Numbered from the stretch's first letter, positions 49,610-58,001 are shown. The stretch is DNA of 64,000 nucleotides from Adlercreutzia shanghongiae (GCF_035830635.1 NZ_JAYMFI010000001.1:248001-312000), one strand, 5' to 3'. Translations and numbers: made by a program. Notes: generated by a model from the sequence alone, not told the origin.

Positions 49610-52336
49610 CTATTCCTCGATACCGGCCGGGAGCACCACCGGGCGATCCTTGTCGGCCAGCAGATCTTGATCCTCGTAGCGCTCAATCTCGACCAGCGTG
49701 CTGTTGTAGCCGTTCATAAGACCGCTCTCGTAGCTGGTCGGGCACAGCACGTTTTCGCAGCCGCTCTTGGAGTAGCCCGTCTCGGGATCCATCTCCTGCC
49801 AAGATCCATGGGGAATGCCCACCACGCCCGGCATGAGCGTCTCCATCGTCGACACCTGACGCAGCACACCGCCGGCCTTCGAGCGGACGAGCACCCAGTC
49901 GCCATCGCTCACACCGCGATCGGCCGCATCGAGCGGGTTCATGTAGACGGGATTCTCGAACGCTTGGCGCAGCCAGCCCACGGAGTCGAATCCGGCATGG
50001 GCGCGACGCAGGTAGTGCGGCGTGTAAAGCTGCAGCGGGAACTCGCCCTTCACGCCGCCCTCGAAATCGGTGAAGGAGTCCTGGTAGCATCCCTCGCCCA
50101 CTCGGTAGCAAGCATAGGGCTTGATCTCCTCTTTGTAGATGCCCATGCGGTTGTAGCCGTCGGCCTTCGTCTGGCAGTACAGCTCGAACTTGCCCGAGGT
50201 GCTGAAGGGACGCGGGTTGGCCTCGGGGTCGGCCACGAAATCGGCATAAGCGATATAGCCGCGGTTGTCGCCCTCGCTGCGCGGCACATGGTACAGCCCG
50301 CGCTTCACCAGCTCGTCGTAGTCGATAACGCCCTCCTGCACCGTGCCGTCGAGCCCCAGCTCATCGAGCTTCTCCTGCGTGATGGTAACCAGGGGACGGG
50401 ACGTCACGCCGTCCTCGTCGATGAACGTCGCGCCGTTGATGCGGTCGAACTCACGCTGCTCCTCCGAGTAGGGGAACACGTCATCGCCGTTGAAGCCCAA
50501 GCGATCGAGCAGGTCGTGGCAGATGTCGCGATCCGAACGCGCCTCGAACAAGGGAGCCACGGCCCAGCTGGCGAAGTACATGGTCTCGCGGTTGGCGAAG
50601 TTGTACGTCAGCTGAAGGAAGCTCTGATCGTAGCCGGGGCCCTCCCAGGGCGTCGTGGAAGGCAACACGATGTCGGCGTACTGGGAAGACGTCGTGAAAT
50701 GCTGTGACATAGAGAGCACGAACTCGGCGCTGCGGAAGGCCTTGATGCCCTCGTTGACGTCGACCATCGTGGTCAGGAACTGCGAGCACTGCGACATGAT
50801 CATCTTGATGTTCACCGGTTTCTCTTCCGGCTCCTTCATGCCCGCCGTCGTGCAGTTGACCCAGTCGCAGTTGCCGATATCGGTGTAGGACCCCTTGTTG
50901 ATGTCCTTCCACAGCGACGCCAAGGGGATGGCCACCGTGGAGCCGTTCTCGGCGGGATTGCCCGCAACGGCCTCGCTCACCGCCACATCGCGCATGGCGC
51001 CGGCGCTCACCAGCTTGTTACCCTCGTTGCCGGCGTAGTAGATCTCCGTAGGGTTGGTGGCATGGCCGGGCTTGCCGAAATGACCGCCCAGGCAGCCGAC
51101 AGTCAGCGCGGCCTGGGGCATGCTCTCGCCCGCCGTGTTTCGGCCCGTCGCCCAGGCGTAGAGCGTCGTCACCGCGTGGTTCTTGCCGATCTTCTCCGCG
51201 TACCACGTGATGTCCTCGACGGGAGTTCCGCAGATGGCGCTCGCCCATTCAGGCGTTTTAGCCACTCCGTCGATGTTGCCCATGAGGTAATCGTAGATGT
51301 TCTCCTCGGAGCGCGCGTCGGCGGGAAGCCGGTCCTTGTCGAAGCCGACGGTGCACCGGTCGATGAAGTCCCAGTCCACGATGTCGCCCTTCTCCTTGTC
51401 GAGGCGAAGCATCTCGTAGGCGACGGCCAGGAGGAACGCGACGTCGGTGTTGGGGCGGCAGGGAATCCAGCGGGCGTCGAGCATCGATGCCGAGACGTTA
51501 TACTCAGGTCCGATGAAGATGAACTCGGCGCCAGCCTCCTTCGCGCGCCAGAAGTGGAATGCGGGCGAGCCGCCCGAGCTCCAGGCCGGGTTCAGGCCGT
51601 GGAGCACGATGGTCTCGGCCTTCAGCATATCCAGGCGGTCGTTGGCGCCCATGACGCCCGGCTCGCCGGCCTCGGTGCTGATGCCCAAATCACCCGAGCA
51701 GAGCATCCAGTGCCCGTAGGACGTGCAGCCCGCGAAATTGGAGTAGCCCCCCATGAGCGGGAGCACCTTCTGCGGGAAGAGGCAGAAGCTGATGCCCGAG
51801 TAGAAGCAGGCCTCGGGCCCGTAGGCGTCGTAGATGCGCTTCATCTCGGATGCCGTGATGTCCAGAGCCTCGTCCCAGGAGATGCGCTCCCATTCGTCCA
51901 CCCCGCGCAGCTCGCCGTTCACTTCGGTGCCGCCCGGGTTCCAGCTCTTGCGCTTCATGGGGTACTTGATGCGGTCGGCCGCGAAGACGTGCTTGCGCTG
52001 GGAGCGGCCGCGCGGGCAGGCTCGGTTCTGGAACTCCTCCAGCGTGTCCTCGCGATTGTCGTCGGTCTTGACGCGCGTTACCACGCCGTCGACCACGTAG
52101 GCCTTCAGCTGGCAGCGGCCGCCGCACAAAAGCCAGCAGGGCACCGGCTTCCACTCGCCGGGCTGGTTCTCATCGAATTCCGCATCGACTTGATAGTTCC
52201 GCGGCTCGGTATCGCCCGTACCGGCAAGCTTGCTCTCGGGGGCGCACCCGGCAGCCATGATGGCCGTCGCCGCTGCGGCGGCGCCGACAAATGCGCGGCG
52301 CGAAAGCGATCCCGTTCCACCTGTCGTCATTTCCAT
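49610..52336 (-). CDS. dmsA: DMSO-reductase-type molybdopterin oxidoreductase, catalytic subunit (cluster 1)
   Basis: A 908-residue Mo-bisMGD enzyme with a Tat signal (SLSRRAFVGAAAAATAIMAAG, cut before or at Cys in AGCAPES), so it acts outside the membrane. An N-terminal 4Fe-4S site is given by CWLLCGGRC and the distant CPRGR. Later there are YPMKRKSWNPGG, the cofactor-binding segments around 180-240, and a C-terminal domain with YTPHYLRRAHAGFDSVGWLRQ. The family includes reductases of DMSO, sulfoxides, N-oxides, arsenate and catechol dehydroxylases of Eggerthella; the acceptor cannot be read from sequence. The ATG 52336 follows GAGGAGACAG. Confidence 0.9.
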   Translation of the reverse strand: MEMTTGGTGSLSRRAFVGAAAAATAIMAAGCAPESKLAGTGDTEPRNYQVDAEFDENQPGEWKPVPCWLLCGGRCQLKAYVVDGVVTRVKTDDNREDTLEEFQNRACPRGRSQRKHVFAADRIKYPMKRKSWNPGGTEVNGELRGVDEWERISWDEALDITASEMKRIYDAYGPEACFYSGISFCLFPQKVLPLMGGYSNFAGCTSYGHWMLCSGDLGISTEAGEPGVMGANDRLDMLKAETIVLHGLNPAWSSGGSPAFHFWRAKEAGAEFIFIGPEYNVSASMLDARWIPCRPNTDVAFLLAVAYEMLRLDKEKGDIVDWDFIDRCTVGFDKDRLPADARSEENIYDYLMGNIDGVAKTPEWASAICGTPVEDITWYAEKIGKNHAVTTLYAWATGRNTAGESMPQAALTVGCLGGHFGKPGHATNPTEIYYAGNEGNKLVSAGAMRDVAVSEAVAGNPAENGSTVAIPLASLWKDINKGSYTDIGNCDWVNCTTAGMKEPEEKPVNIKMIMSQCSQFLTTMVDVNEGIKAFRSAEFVLSMSQHFTTSSQYADIVLPSTTPWEGPGYDQSFLQLTYNFANRETMYFASWAVAPLFEARSDRDICHDLLDRLGFNGDDVFPYSEEQREFDRINGATFIDEDGVTSRPLVTITQEKLDELGLDGTVQEGVIDYDELVKRGLYHVPRSEGDNRGYIAYADFVADPEANPRPFSTSGKFELYCQTKADGYNRMGIYKEEIKPYACYRVGEGCYQDSFTDFEGGVKGEFPLQLYTPHYLRRAHAGFDSVGWLRQAFENPVYMNPLDAADRGVSDGDWVLVRSKAGGVLRQVSTMETLMPGVVGIPHGSWQEMDPETGYSKSGCENVLCPTSYESGLMNGYNSTLVEIERYEDQDLLADKDRPVVLPAGIEE

Positions 52337-52577
52337 AATCTGTCTCCTCACACCTAGGCAGTATGCGAAGCGGCAAGATAGTTCCGGATCCCCTCTTTGC
52401 CCGCTCCGTCTCTCCAAAGCGAAGTATCCACACGGCAGACGCGGGGAGCAAATACTTGGTTTCGATGACGCAACATGCCTTTCCGGCATATTTCCACTAC
52501 CGACAGGCTATCTAAGATGGGGTATATTGGAGCTGTCTTTCCAGCACGGGAACAGACGCGCGAGGGCGGGGGAAGCC
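52337..52577. promoter_or_regulatory. dmsA / lysR divergent control region
   Basis: This 241-nt spacer is where the LysR protein should bind. Candidate T-N11-A boxes exist but none stands out by eye. Confidence 0.4.
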
Positions 52578-53468
52578 ATGGAATTGAGACAGCTGAGATA
52601 TTTCGTCGCTATCGCCCGCGAGGGAAGCATCACCAACGCGGCAGCGAAGCTCTACATCACACAGCCGACCCTCTCGCGCCAGATGAGCGAGCTGGAACAA
52701 GAGATCGGCACTCAATTGCTCATTCGCTCGAAAAAACGGTTAGCCTTGACCGCCGACGGTGAGTCCTTTTTCCGCCATGCAACACGCATTCTCGATATGG
52801 CCGACGAAGCCGTGGCGCAATTCGCAGAAAGCACCTCCGCGATCGAAGGCGACGTGTTCATCGGCTGCGGGGAATCGAAGAACCTGCGCCTTGTTTTTCG
52901 CATCATTGCCGATATCGCCGAGAACCATCCGGGGATCCGCGTCCATATCACTACGGGAAACGCAATGGATCTTCTCCACCAGCTCAACAACGGCTACTTT
53001 GATTTCGTTTTTCAGTACGAACGACTCTACGAAGGGCGCAACGAATGCGACTCGTTGGAACTGACGACGAAAAACCGGCTCGTATGCATCGTCAGAAAGG
53101 ATCACCCGCTGTCGCAGAAAGCGGAACTCAGTCCTGTCGATCTGACGACGGGACGCCTGGCAGCCTCGCGGCAGGCCATGAACTCCAGCGTTCTTCGGGC
53201 ATGGGGAGACGATATGCTTCAACAGCTGAACGTAACGGCCACCTACAACCTCCCCTTCAACGGCGTCGCCATGGTAGAAGCAGGGCTTGCTGACCTCATG
53301 CTCAATTACGAGGGGCTCTACACGCCCTCGCCCGAATCCCCCGCTGTCGTTATCCCCCTCGTCGACGCCCCCGAGGGAAGCGAGTTCCTCGTCTGGCGCA
53401 AGGACAAGCGCTTCTCCCGCGCCGCCCAATACGTTTTCGACCACCTGCTGGACGAATTGCGCGCATAG
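52578..53468 (+). CDS. LysR-family regulator divergent from dmsA
   Basis: A 296-residue LysR protein. The N-terminal HTH is MELRQLRYFVAIAREGSI... with TQPTLSRQMSELEQEIG, and the rest is the substrate-binding fold. It is divergent from the dms operon and probably controls it in response to the electron acceptor. The ATG is close to GGAAG. A degraded copy of its last third lies at 55994-56189. Confidence 0.93.
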   Translation: MELRQLRYFVAIAREGSITNAAAKLYITQPTLSRQMSELEQEIGTQLLIRSKKRLALTADGESFFRHATRILDMADEAVAQFAESTSAIEGDVFIGCGESKNLRLVFRIIADIAENHPGIRVHITTGNAMDLLHQLNNGYFDFVFQYERLYEGRNECDSLELTTKNRLVCIVRKDHPLSQKAELSPVDLTTGRLAASRQAMNSSVLRAWGDDMLQQLNVTATYNLPFNGVAMVEAGLADLMLNYEGLYTPSPESPAVVIPLVDAPEGSEFLVWRKDKRFSRAAQYVFDHLLDELRA

Positions 53469-53512
53469 AGAGTCGAGGTAGGCCAGTCTGAGGCCTGGCG
53501 ATGCGCTCTCTC

Positions 53513-53941
53513 CTACAGAGCCACAACCTCCGTACCGCGCTCCTTGATGAACTCGAGGGGGCTCACGCGATGAATGCCCAAGTTGCGGAAGGCGCCGTCG
53601 TCCCTCGTGACGATGCACTCGATCTGCTCGATCTCGGCCGCTGCCGCTATGATGCCGTCCTCGTAGTCCGGGCGCTCCAGAGGGAGGGCGCGTCGGCAGA
53701 CTGCTTCGTCGACAGCAAGGAGACGAGCGAGCTCGAGCATGCGCTCAACCGACTCGTAGGCGGCATCGGCGTCTTTCAGGCGCTCCACGAGAAAGAAGAC
53801 GTCCTTCAGAGAAGTGGCGGCCACGCAGAGATCGTCGTCCTCGTCGATGCAGTCGTAAAGCGCCGTCAGGGAAGCTTCCCAAAAGCCCTCTCGGCTCAAA
53901 ATGATGTCGAGCCACACGTTCGTGTCGAAAAGGACCTTCAT
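53513..53941 (-). CDS. PIN-domain toxin (VapC-like ribonuclease)
   Basis: A 142-residue PIN protein. The four acidic positions are seen in KVLFDTNVWLD (D6), the mid-protein LKDVF/E region, PDYEDGIIAAAAE and VTRDDGAF. Such toxins cut tRNA or rRNA. The start overlaps the antitoxin stop by 4 nt (ATGA). Confidence 0.9.
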   Translation of the reverse strand: MKVLFDTNVWLDIILSREGFWEASLTALYDCIDEDDDLCVAATSLKDVFFLVERLKDADAAYESVERMLELARLLAVDEAVCRRALPLERPDYEDGIIAAAAEIEQIECIVTRDDGAFRNLGIHRVSPLEFIKERGTEVVAL

Positions 53942-54249
53942 GACAGCGCCTCGTATCGAGACAGCATGGCCTGGAACCTCATTGCGGAAAGCTCGTCATC
54001 GTCGAGAGAGGAGCCCCCACCTGCCAGCCCCACGAGACTGCGCGCAATTTCGCGCTTGCGTCTGCGCTGTGCGGCCTCGTCCCGCCGGCATTCCTGCACC
54101 AGGAAGCTGGGAACCTCGCGCGTCCGCGCCATAGACGACCACAGCCCGCGGATTGCCTCGGTCGTCGATATTCCGTTGTCGCGAAGCACCTTATCGCCCC
54201 GCTCCTTAACCGCCGCATTCAAGCGCGCATTGATGGTAGCCTGAGCCAT
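53938..54249 (-). CDS. Antitoxin of the RelB/DinJ ribbon-helix-helix type, partner of the PIN toxin
   Basis: A 103-residue protein. AQATINARLNAAVKERGDKVLRDNGISTTEAIRGL is the RelB/DinJ RHH pattern, which normally pairs with YafQ/RelE toxins; here the partner is a PIN toxin. The C-terminal half is charged and disordered and should cover the toxin. An AAGGAGG site precedes the start, and the palindrome at 54282-54298 lies upstream. Confidence 0.85.
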   Translation of the reverse strand: MAQATINARLNAAVKERGDKVLRDNGISTTEAIRGLWSSMARTREVPSFLVQECRRDEAAQRRRKREIARSLVGLAGGGSSLDDDELSAMRFQAMLSRYEALS

Positions 54250-54281
54250 TTCAACCTCCTTGACGCGCCCATCATACCTGA

Positions 54282-54298
54282 TGCATTATGGTAATGCA
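54282..54298 (-). promoter_or_regulatory. Operator palindrome before the RHH/PIN toxin-antitoxin genes
   Basis: TGCATTA-TGG-TAATGCA, 7-bp arms around three bases, 33 nt before the antitoxin ATG. A second small palindrome, TATAG-TGACG-CTATA, lies just behind it (54301-54315). Typical of RHH autoregulation. Confidence 0.65.
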
Positions 54299-54509
54299 AT
54301 ATAGTGACGCTATAGCGGAATCGTAAAAGCCCCTCGTCGTTTCGCATTCTCGCCTCATCACGCGGCCACAAGCGGAACCGACGCCGACATCTGCCGCGAG
54401 ATGGGGGGTGTCTCTATAGTTTTGTCAACCCCGTTTGGACCCGTCTCTTCCAGCGGCGCCAAGGCGCACTTGCCCAGGCCCCCACGGGGCCTGCGAGAAC
54501 GCCTCTCTC

Positions 54510-55679
54510 CTAGGCGCCCGGCTCCTTGTAGGGCCTCGGATCCCTCATGATGGAGTAGATGACCCTGAGGCGCTTTCGGGCGACGGCCTTCAGCGCCGCG
54601 TTGTGCCTCATCTTCCTCGCGCGGCACTCGTCGTAGTAGCGCCCGAAGCGGTTCTTCGTGCCGACGAGCGAGTTGCAGGAGAAGATCAGGAGGTTCTTCA
54701 GCGGCTTGCTCCCGCCCCGCTGCGGCCTGGTCGACCTCACGCTGGTGCCGGACTGGCTGTCGGCCGGGGCCACCCCGCAGTAGCTCGCGAGCTTGTCGCA
54801 GCTGGGGAACAGGGAGATGTCGACGGCCGCCACCAGGGCCGCGGCCGTCTTCGGGCCGATGCCGGGCACCGTGAGCAGGCACCGGTAGGTCTCGTCGTCG
54901 CCGAGCTCCGCCGCCATCAGCGACTGCAGCTCCTCCATCTCCGCGCCCAGCGCGAGGATGTCGCGGGCCAGCATGCGCACGAGCGCGTCGCCGGCCTCCG
55001 TGGCCGTCGCGGCGGCGCCCGCCGCGGCCTCCCACAGGGCCGCGCTCGCCGCCCTGGCCGCGCCGTGCGCCCTCTCGGCCACCGCTCTGAAGCGCCTGAG
55101 GCCGGCCGCGGCGACCTCGCCCGGCCCCCCGATCTCGGCGAACACGGCCATCTGCCAGGCGCTGGAGGGTTCGACCGCCGCCTCCAGCGCCGGATCGGCC
55201 TCGAGCAGCACCGCGCGCAGCCGGTTCTTCGCCTGCGTCCTCGACCTGGTGCAGAAGTCGAGCTGGGACGCGAGCAGCCGCGCGGCCGCCGCCCGGGGCG
55301 CCTCCTCGGCGAGGGGCCTGAGCGTGTGCGGCATGCCCAGCGCTGCCCGAGCGATCACCTCGGCGTCTATGCGGTCGGTCTTGGCCACGCCGGCCTCGGC
55401 GTCGCGCAGGGCCTTCTCGGCCGATCCCGGCAGGTAGGCGACCGGGTTGCCGGCGGCGCGGGCCCTCGCGACGACCAGCGCGCCGATGTTGCGCTTCTGG
55501 TCGACCACCACCAGCGCCCCCGAGCCCGCGCGCGCCAGCAGGGCGTCCACGTCGGCCGCCCTGTTGGCGACCCGCTCGCTCAGGACCACGCGCCCCGCGG
55601 GGTCGATGCCGCAGGCCCAGTGCGACGCCTTGCCGACGTCGAGGCCCAGGACCGCGGCGGTTGTGCCGTTCTCTTCCAT
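54510..55679 (-). CDS. IS110-family transposase (DEDD recombinase)
   Basis: A 389-residue recombinase. The N-terminal RuvC-like DEDD domain starts AAVLGLDVGKASHWA and includes KTDRIDAEVIARAA. The C-terminal Transposase_20 domain has LLTVPGIGPKTAAALVA, CDKLASYCGVAPADSQSG and the SGTSVRSTRPQRGGSKPLKN region where the catalytic Ser lies. It appears intact. The ATG 55679 follows GGAGAGG. Confidence 0.93.
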   Translation of the reverse strand: MEENGTTAAVLGLDVGKASHWACGIDPAGRVVLSERVANRAADVDALLARAGSGALVVVDQKRNIGALVVARARAAGNPVAYLPGSAEKALRDAEAGVAKTDRIDAEVIARAALGMPHTLRPLAEEAPRAAAARLLASQLDFCTRSRTQAKNRLRAVLLEADPALEAAVEPSSAWQMAVFAEIGGPGEVAAAGLRRFRAVAERAHGAARAASAALWEAAAGAAATATEAGDALVRMLARDILALGAEMEELQSLMAAELGDDETYRCLLTVPGIGPKTAAALVAAVDISLFPSCDKLASYCGVAPADSQSGTSVRSTRPQRGGSKPLKNLLIFSCNSLVGTKNRFGRYYDECRARKMRHNAALKAVARKRLRVIYSIMRDPRPYKEPGA

Positions 55680-55993
55680 GATGTATCCTCTCCGAAGGTC
55701 GGCCGGCCGGTCCCGCCGCAGGCCCGCGACACCCACATTACCCGGCCGTGGCGCCGCGCGCCCGGCAGATCTCTATCAGTCGTCCGCCCGCGGCCTGGCG
55801 GCGCCGGTGGCAACACCCCCCGGCCTTCTGGAGAGGCAGGGGCAGAGGGCCATCCGGCGCGGCCGGCCAGCAGCCCGCAAGGGCCGCCCCCATCGTAGCC
55901 TCCTCGCTATAGAAGATAAAGAGAGCCGCCCTTATCGGACGGCTCTTACTGTAATGGGGCGGCCCCGCCACGGCGCCAATAATCACAGGCTCA
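55680..55993 (-). ncRNA. Possible bridge-RNA region of the IS110 element
   Basis: This 314-nt noncoding 5' flank lies before the transposase start and is very GC-rich. It contains several self-complementary stretches, including an AGAGCCGCC/GACGGCTCT hairpin at about 55919-55948, followed on the minus strand by T-rich sequence and TATAGC. In the published IS621/IS110 work the bridge RNA comes from such a flank. No covariance search was done, so exact ends are unknown. Confidence 0.4.
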
Positions 55994-56189
55994 TGAACTC
56001 ACGTGCATCGTGCGCAGGGACCATCCCCTCTCCCGCAAAACAGAGCTGCCCCCGAAGACGCGCCCGTCGTTGTTGCCCCCTGTCCAACGAGCGGCGCGAC
56101 TGCGAGCTTTTGGTGTGACACAAGAACAAGTATCTCTCCCGCACCGGACAACACGTTCTCGATCGTCTTCTCGACGAGCTGCGCGCATA
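55994..56189 (+). pseudogene. 3' remnant of a LysR-family regulator
   Basis: Read with one frameshift and an in-frame stop, this stretch follows the last third of the LysR gene at 52578-53468. CIVRRDHPLSRKTEL matches CIVRKDHPLSQKAEL, and the ending LDRLLDELRA then stop matches FDHLLDELRA. The 5' part is cut off where the IS110 element begins. Confidence 0.8.
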
Positions 56190-56215
56190 GCAGCCAACAC
56201 GGAGGCATCCCCGCC

Positions 56216-56320
56216 ATGGCCGCTCAAACCATCGTCGGCGGAAACGTCGTTTACGAGGGGGCTCGGCCGGGGCAACATGCTCATGGCAAGCGCCCCTTTC
56301 TCGAGGGACGTGAAGCGCGA
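56216..56320 (+). pseudogene. 3' remnant of a ybjQ gene
   Basis: Positions 56265-56297 match 31 of 33 bases with 45848-45880 of the intact ybjQ gene, and the preceding CCATCGTCGG also aligns. Frameshifts break the reading frame and the first two thirds of the gene are absent. Confidence 0.72.
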
Positions 56321-56372
56321 AACGGGGCAGGACGGCCTACGCCCTCCCCGATTCGCAAACATTTTGAGGTCG

Positions 56373-56436
56373 CTATTTAACGAGCATGCCCGAAGCCGCG
56401 GCATCGGGAACAATGGCGATGTCGAAGCCTGCAGCC
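56373..56436 (-). pseudogene. Remnant of a DJ-1/PfpI gene, left part
   Basis: The sequence TTAACGAGCATGCCCGA is the end of a DJ-1/PfpI gene (compare 46733-46749). After about 30 bases it jumps to the middle of that gene (AACAATGGCGATGTCGAAGC against 47075-47094), so an internal deletion has occurred. The rest of the gene continues at 57858, after the DUF4143 insertion. Confidence 0.68.
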
Positions 56437-56444
56437 CCCTCGCC

Positions 56445-57596
56445 CTACAAGGCGGAGAAGGGCCGCAGCAGACCGTGTTTCGTTTCCACAGCTTCGACCC
56501 CCGTGTACACAATCTCGCGCGCCTCTGGCGGAACTCCCAGCACATCCCCCAGCCCATCGAGCGTCGCGAAGAACTTCGGACGGTAGGTCGACGAGGCCTT
56601 CATCTCGATGGCCCGCTGGATGGCACCACCCTTTTCAATGAGCAGATCGATCTCGCGACCAGATGAGTCCCTCCAGAAATAAAACTCTGGCATCTTTCCC
56701 GCTGCGTAAGAGGCCTTCGTCAGCTCGGATATGACGGCATTCTCGAACAGCGCCCCCTTAAAATCGCTCATCAGAAATTCCTCGGGTGTTTCAATTCCCA
56801 GAAGAGAACACGCGAGACCCGTGTCGCTAAAATAGAGCTTGGGTGTTTTAACAAGCCTCTTTCCGAAGTTGCGGTGGTAAGGACGCAGCAGATGGATGAT
56901 GAAGCTCTGCTCTAGCAAGGAGAGCCATTCTTTGGCTGTCCGCACATTAATGCCGCACTCCGTCGCCATGGATTGGACATTTACGAGGTTCCCGATTCGT
57001 GCCGCGCACAGCCCGATGAAACGATTGAACTCGGCGAGCTTCACTACGCCCATTTCACGGCGTACATCCCGGTCGAGATAGGTCTGAACGTAGCTGGGAT
57101 AGTACTCGTCAGGATTCATCGGCACGTCGTGGAGACGCGGGTAGCCGCCGCGAACGACCCATTCCTCCGTCGTTGGCCCGTGCCCCCACGCCTCCTTCAC
57201 CTCACGGTAAGACAGCGGCAGCAGGTGTCTTACCGCGACCCGTCCAGCGAGCGATTGCGAAATCGCCTCCATCAGAAGGAAGTTCTGCGAACCGGAGACG
57301 ATGTACTGCCCGGATTCGCCCGTCTCATCTACCGCGCCCTGAAGATAGGAGAACAGCTCGGGAACTCGCTGAGCCTCATCCAGAATGGTACGAGGTCCGT
57401 GAAGGGCGAGAAAGGATCGGGGGTCGTCCTGAGCAAAGGCGCGAGCGTCGGGGTCTTCCAAGGAAACATAGGAGTACTCCGGAAACTCGTTTCTCAAAAG
57501 CGTCGTCTTGCCACTCTGACGCGGACCTGTAAGGGAAACAATGGGAAACTGCTGCAAATTTCTGCGCAACGTCTCCGCAACAGAACGCGGAATCAT
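56445..57596 (-). CDS. AAA+ ATPase with DUF4143 domain
   Basis: A 383-residue protein. The N-terminal ATPase has Walker A GPRQSGKTTLL (about 24-34) and RTILDEAQRVPELFSYLQ (Walker B), then SGSQNFLLM (sensor). The C-terminal half is DUF4143 with an HTH-like part (MATECGINVRTAKEWLSLLEQSFIIHLL), KLYFSDTGLACSLLG, and a nuclease-like end, FYFWRDSSGREIDLLIEK. The family is common in anaerobes and archaea; its function is not known and it spreads like a mobile gene. A 23-bp tandem repeat array lies directly upstream. The ORF is intact and sits inside a dead DJ-1 gene. Confidence 0.88.
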   Translation of the reverse strand: MIPRSVAETLRRNLQQFPIVSLTGPRQSGKTTLLRNEFPEYSYVSLEDPDARAFAQDDPRSFLALHGPRTILDEAQRVPELFSYLQGAVDETGESGQYIVSGSQNFLLMEAISQSLAGRVAVRHLLPLSYREVKEAWGHGPTTEEWVVRGGYPRLHDVPMNPDEYYPSYVQTYLDRDVRREMGVVKLAEFNRFIGLCAARIGNLVNVQSMATECGINVRTAKEWLSLLEQSFIIHLLRPYHRNFGKRLVKTPKLYFSDTGLACSLLGIETPEEFLMSDFKGALFENAVISELTKASYAAGKMPEFYFWRDSSGREIDLLIEKGGAIQRAIEMKASSTYRPKFFATLDGLGDVLGVPPEAREIVYTGVEAVETKHGLLRPFSAL

Positions 57597-57656
57597 AGCA
57601 CCACCTGGCCTTTACAAGAAAAAATATCCTTGCTGATATGGGCTTTCCCGTATAGA

Positions 57657-57794
57657 GTACCAAATTATTCGATTCATTACTACCAGATTATCCTATTATC
57701 AACTACAAGATTATCTAGTATGCCACTACAAGTTTATCCAGTATTTCATTGCAAGATTATCCAGTACTCTGCCGCAAGATTGTCAACTCGAAGC
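57657..57794. repeat. Tandem array of six 23-nt degenerate repeats
   Basis: Units start at 57657, 57680, 57703, 57726, 57749 and 57772, each exactly 23 nt, with consensus CTACAAGATTATCCAGTATT followed by three variable bases. The middle three are the best kept; the first and last are degenerate. The array starts 61 nt upstream of the DUF4143 ATPase gene. The spacing of about two helical turns suggests repeated binding of one protein. Plus-strand reading shows no coding use. Confidence 0.8.
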
Positions 57795-57857
57795 AGCGAC
57801 AAGACCGCAGCCTATTTCGAGATCAAGCCCGCTGCCACATCGTCGGCAGCAGAGTAG

Positions 57858-57965
57858 CGGTCTTGGGCTTCACTCCGTAGGCCACACGAACTGCCGGGCC
57901 ATCGAACGCGGCGGCCAGCGCCACCTCCACGCTACCCGCGCCGCAGCGCATCCACCGGCGCCAGC
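57858..57965 (-). pseudogene. Remnant of a DJ-1/PfpI gene, right part
   Basis: This segment aligns with 47125-47235 of the intact DJ-1/PfpI gene: GGGCTTCACTCC, GGCGGCCAG, and GCATCCACCGGCGCCA correspond, with small gaps. It is the N-terminal half of the gene whose other end lies at 56373-56436. The intervening 1.4 kb holds the ATPase and the 23-nt repeats. Confidence 0.65.
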
Positions 57966-58001
57966 CGCGATCCGAAAAGAGCCTGGTTCCGGGAACTAAG
58001 G

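Larger units (their letters stand above)
54412..55993 (-). mobile_element. IS110-family insertion sequence
   Basis: The element has one transposase gene, a short 3' flank of about 100 nt and a long 5' noncoding flank of about 310 nt, with no terminal inverted repeats, as is usual for IS110. Boundaries are approximate. The right one (55993) is set where the homology of the interrupted LysR remnant begins. The left one is near GGTGTCTCTATAG (54408-54420), which resembles known IS110 ends. The long 5' flank is where many IS110 elements encode a bridge RNA. Confidence 0.75.

Noticed and set aside
48527..50707. 726-residue plus-strand frame opposite torD, dmsB and dmsA
   Set aside because: Antisense artefact of high GC content; the minus-strand genes carry all cofactor motifs.
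54412..55993. Terminal inverted repeats for the IS element
   Set aside because: No matching ends were found, as expected for IS110, so borders are set from context only.
57657..57794. 23-nt repeats as a CRISPR array
   Set aside because: The units are contiguous with no spacers, and no cas genes are in the window.
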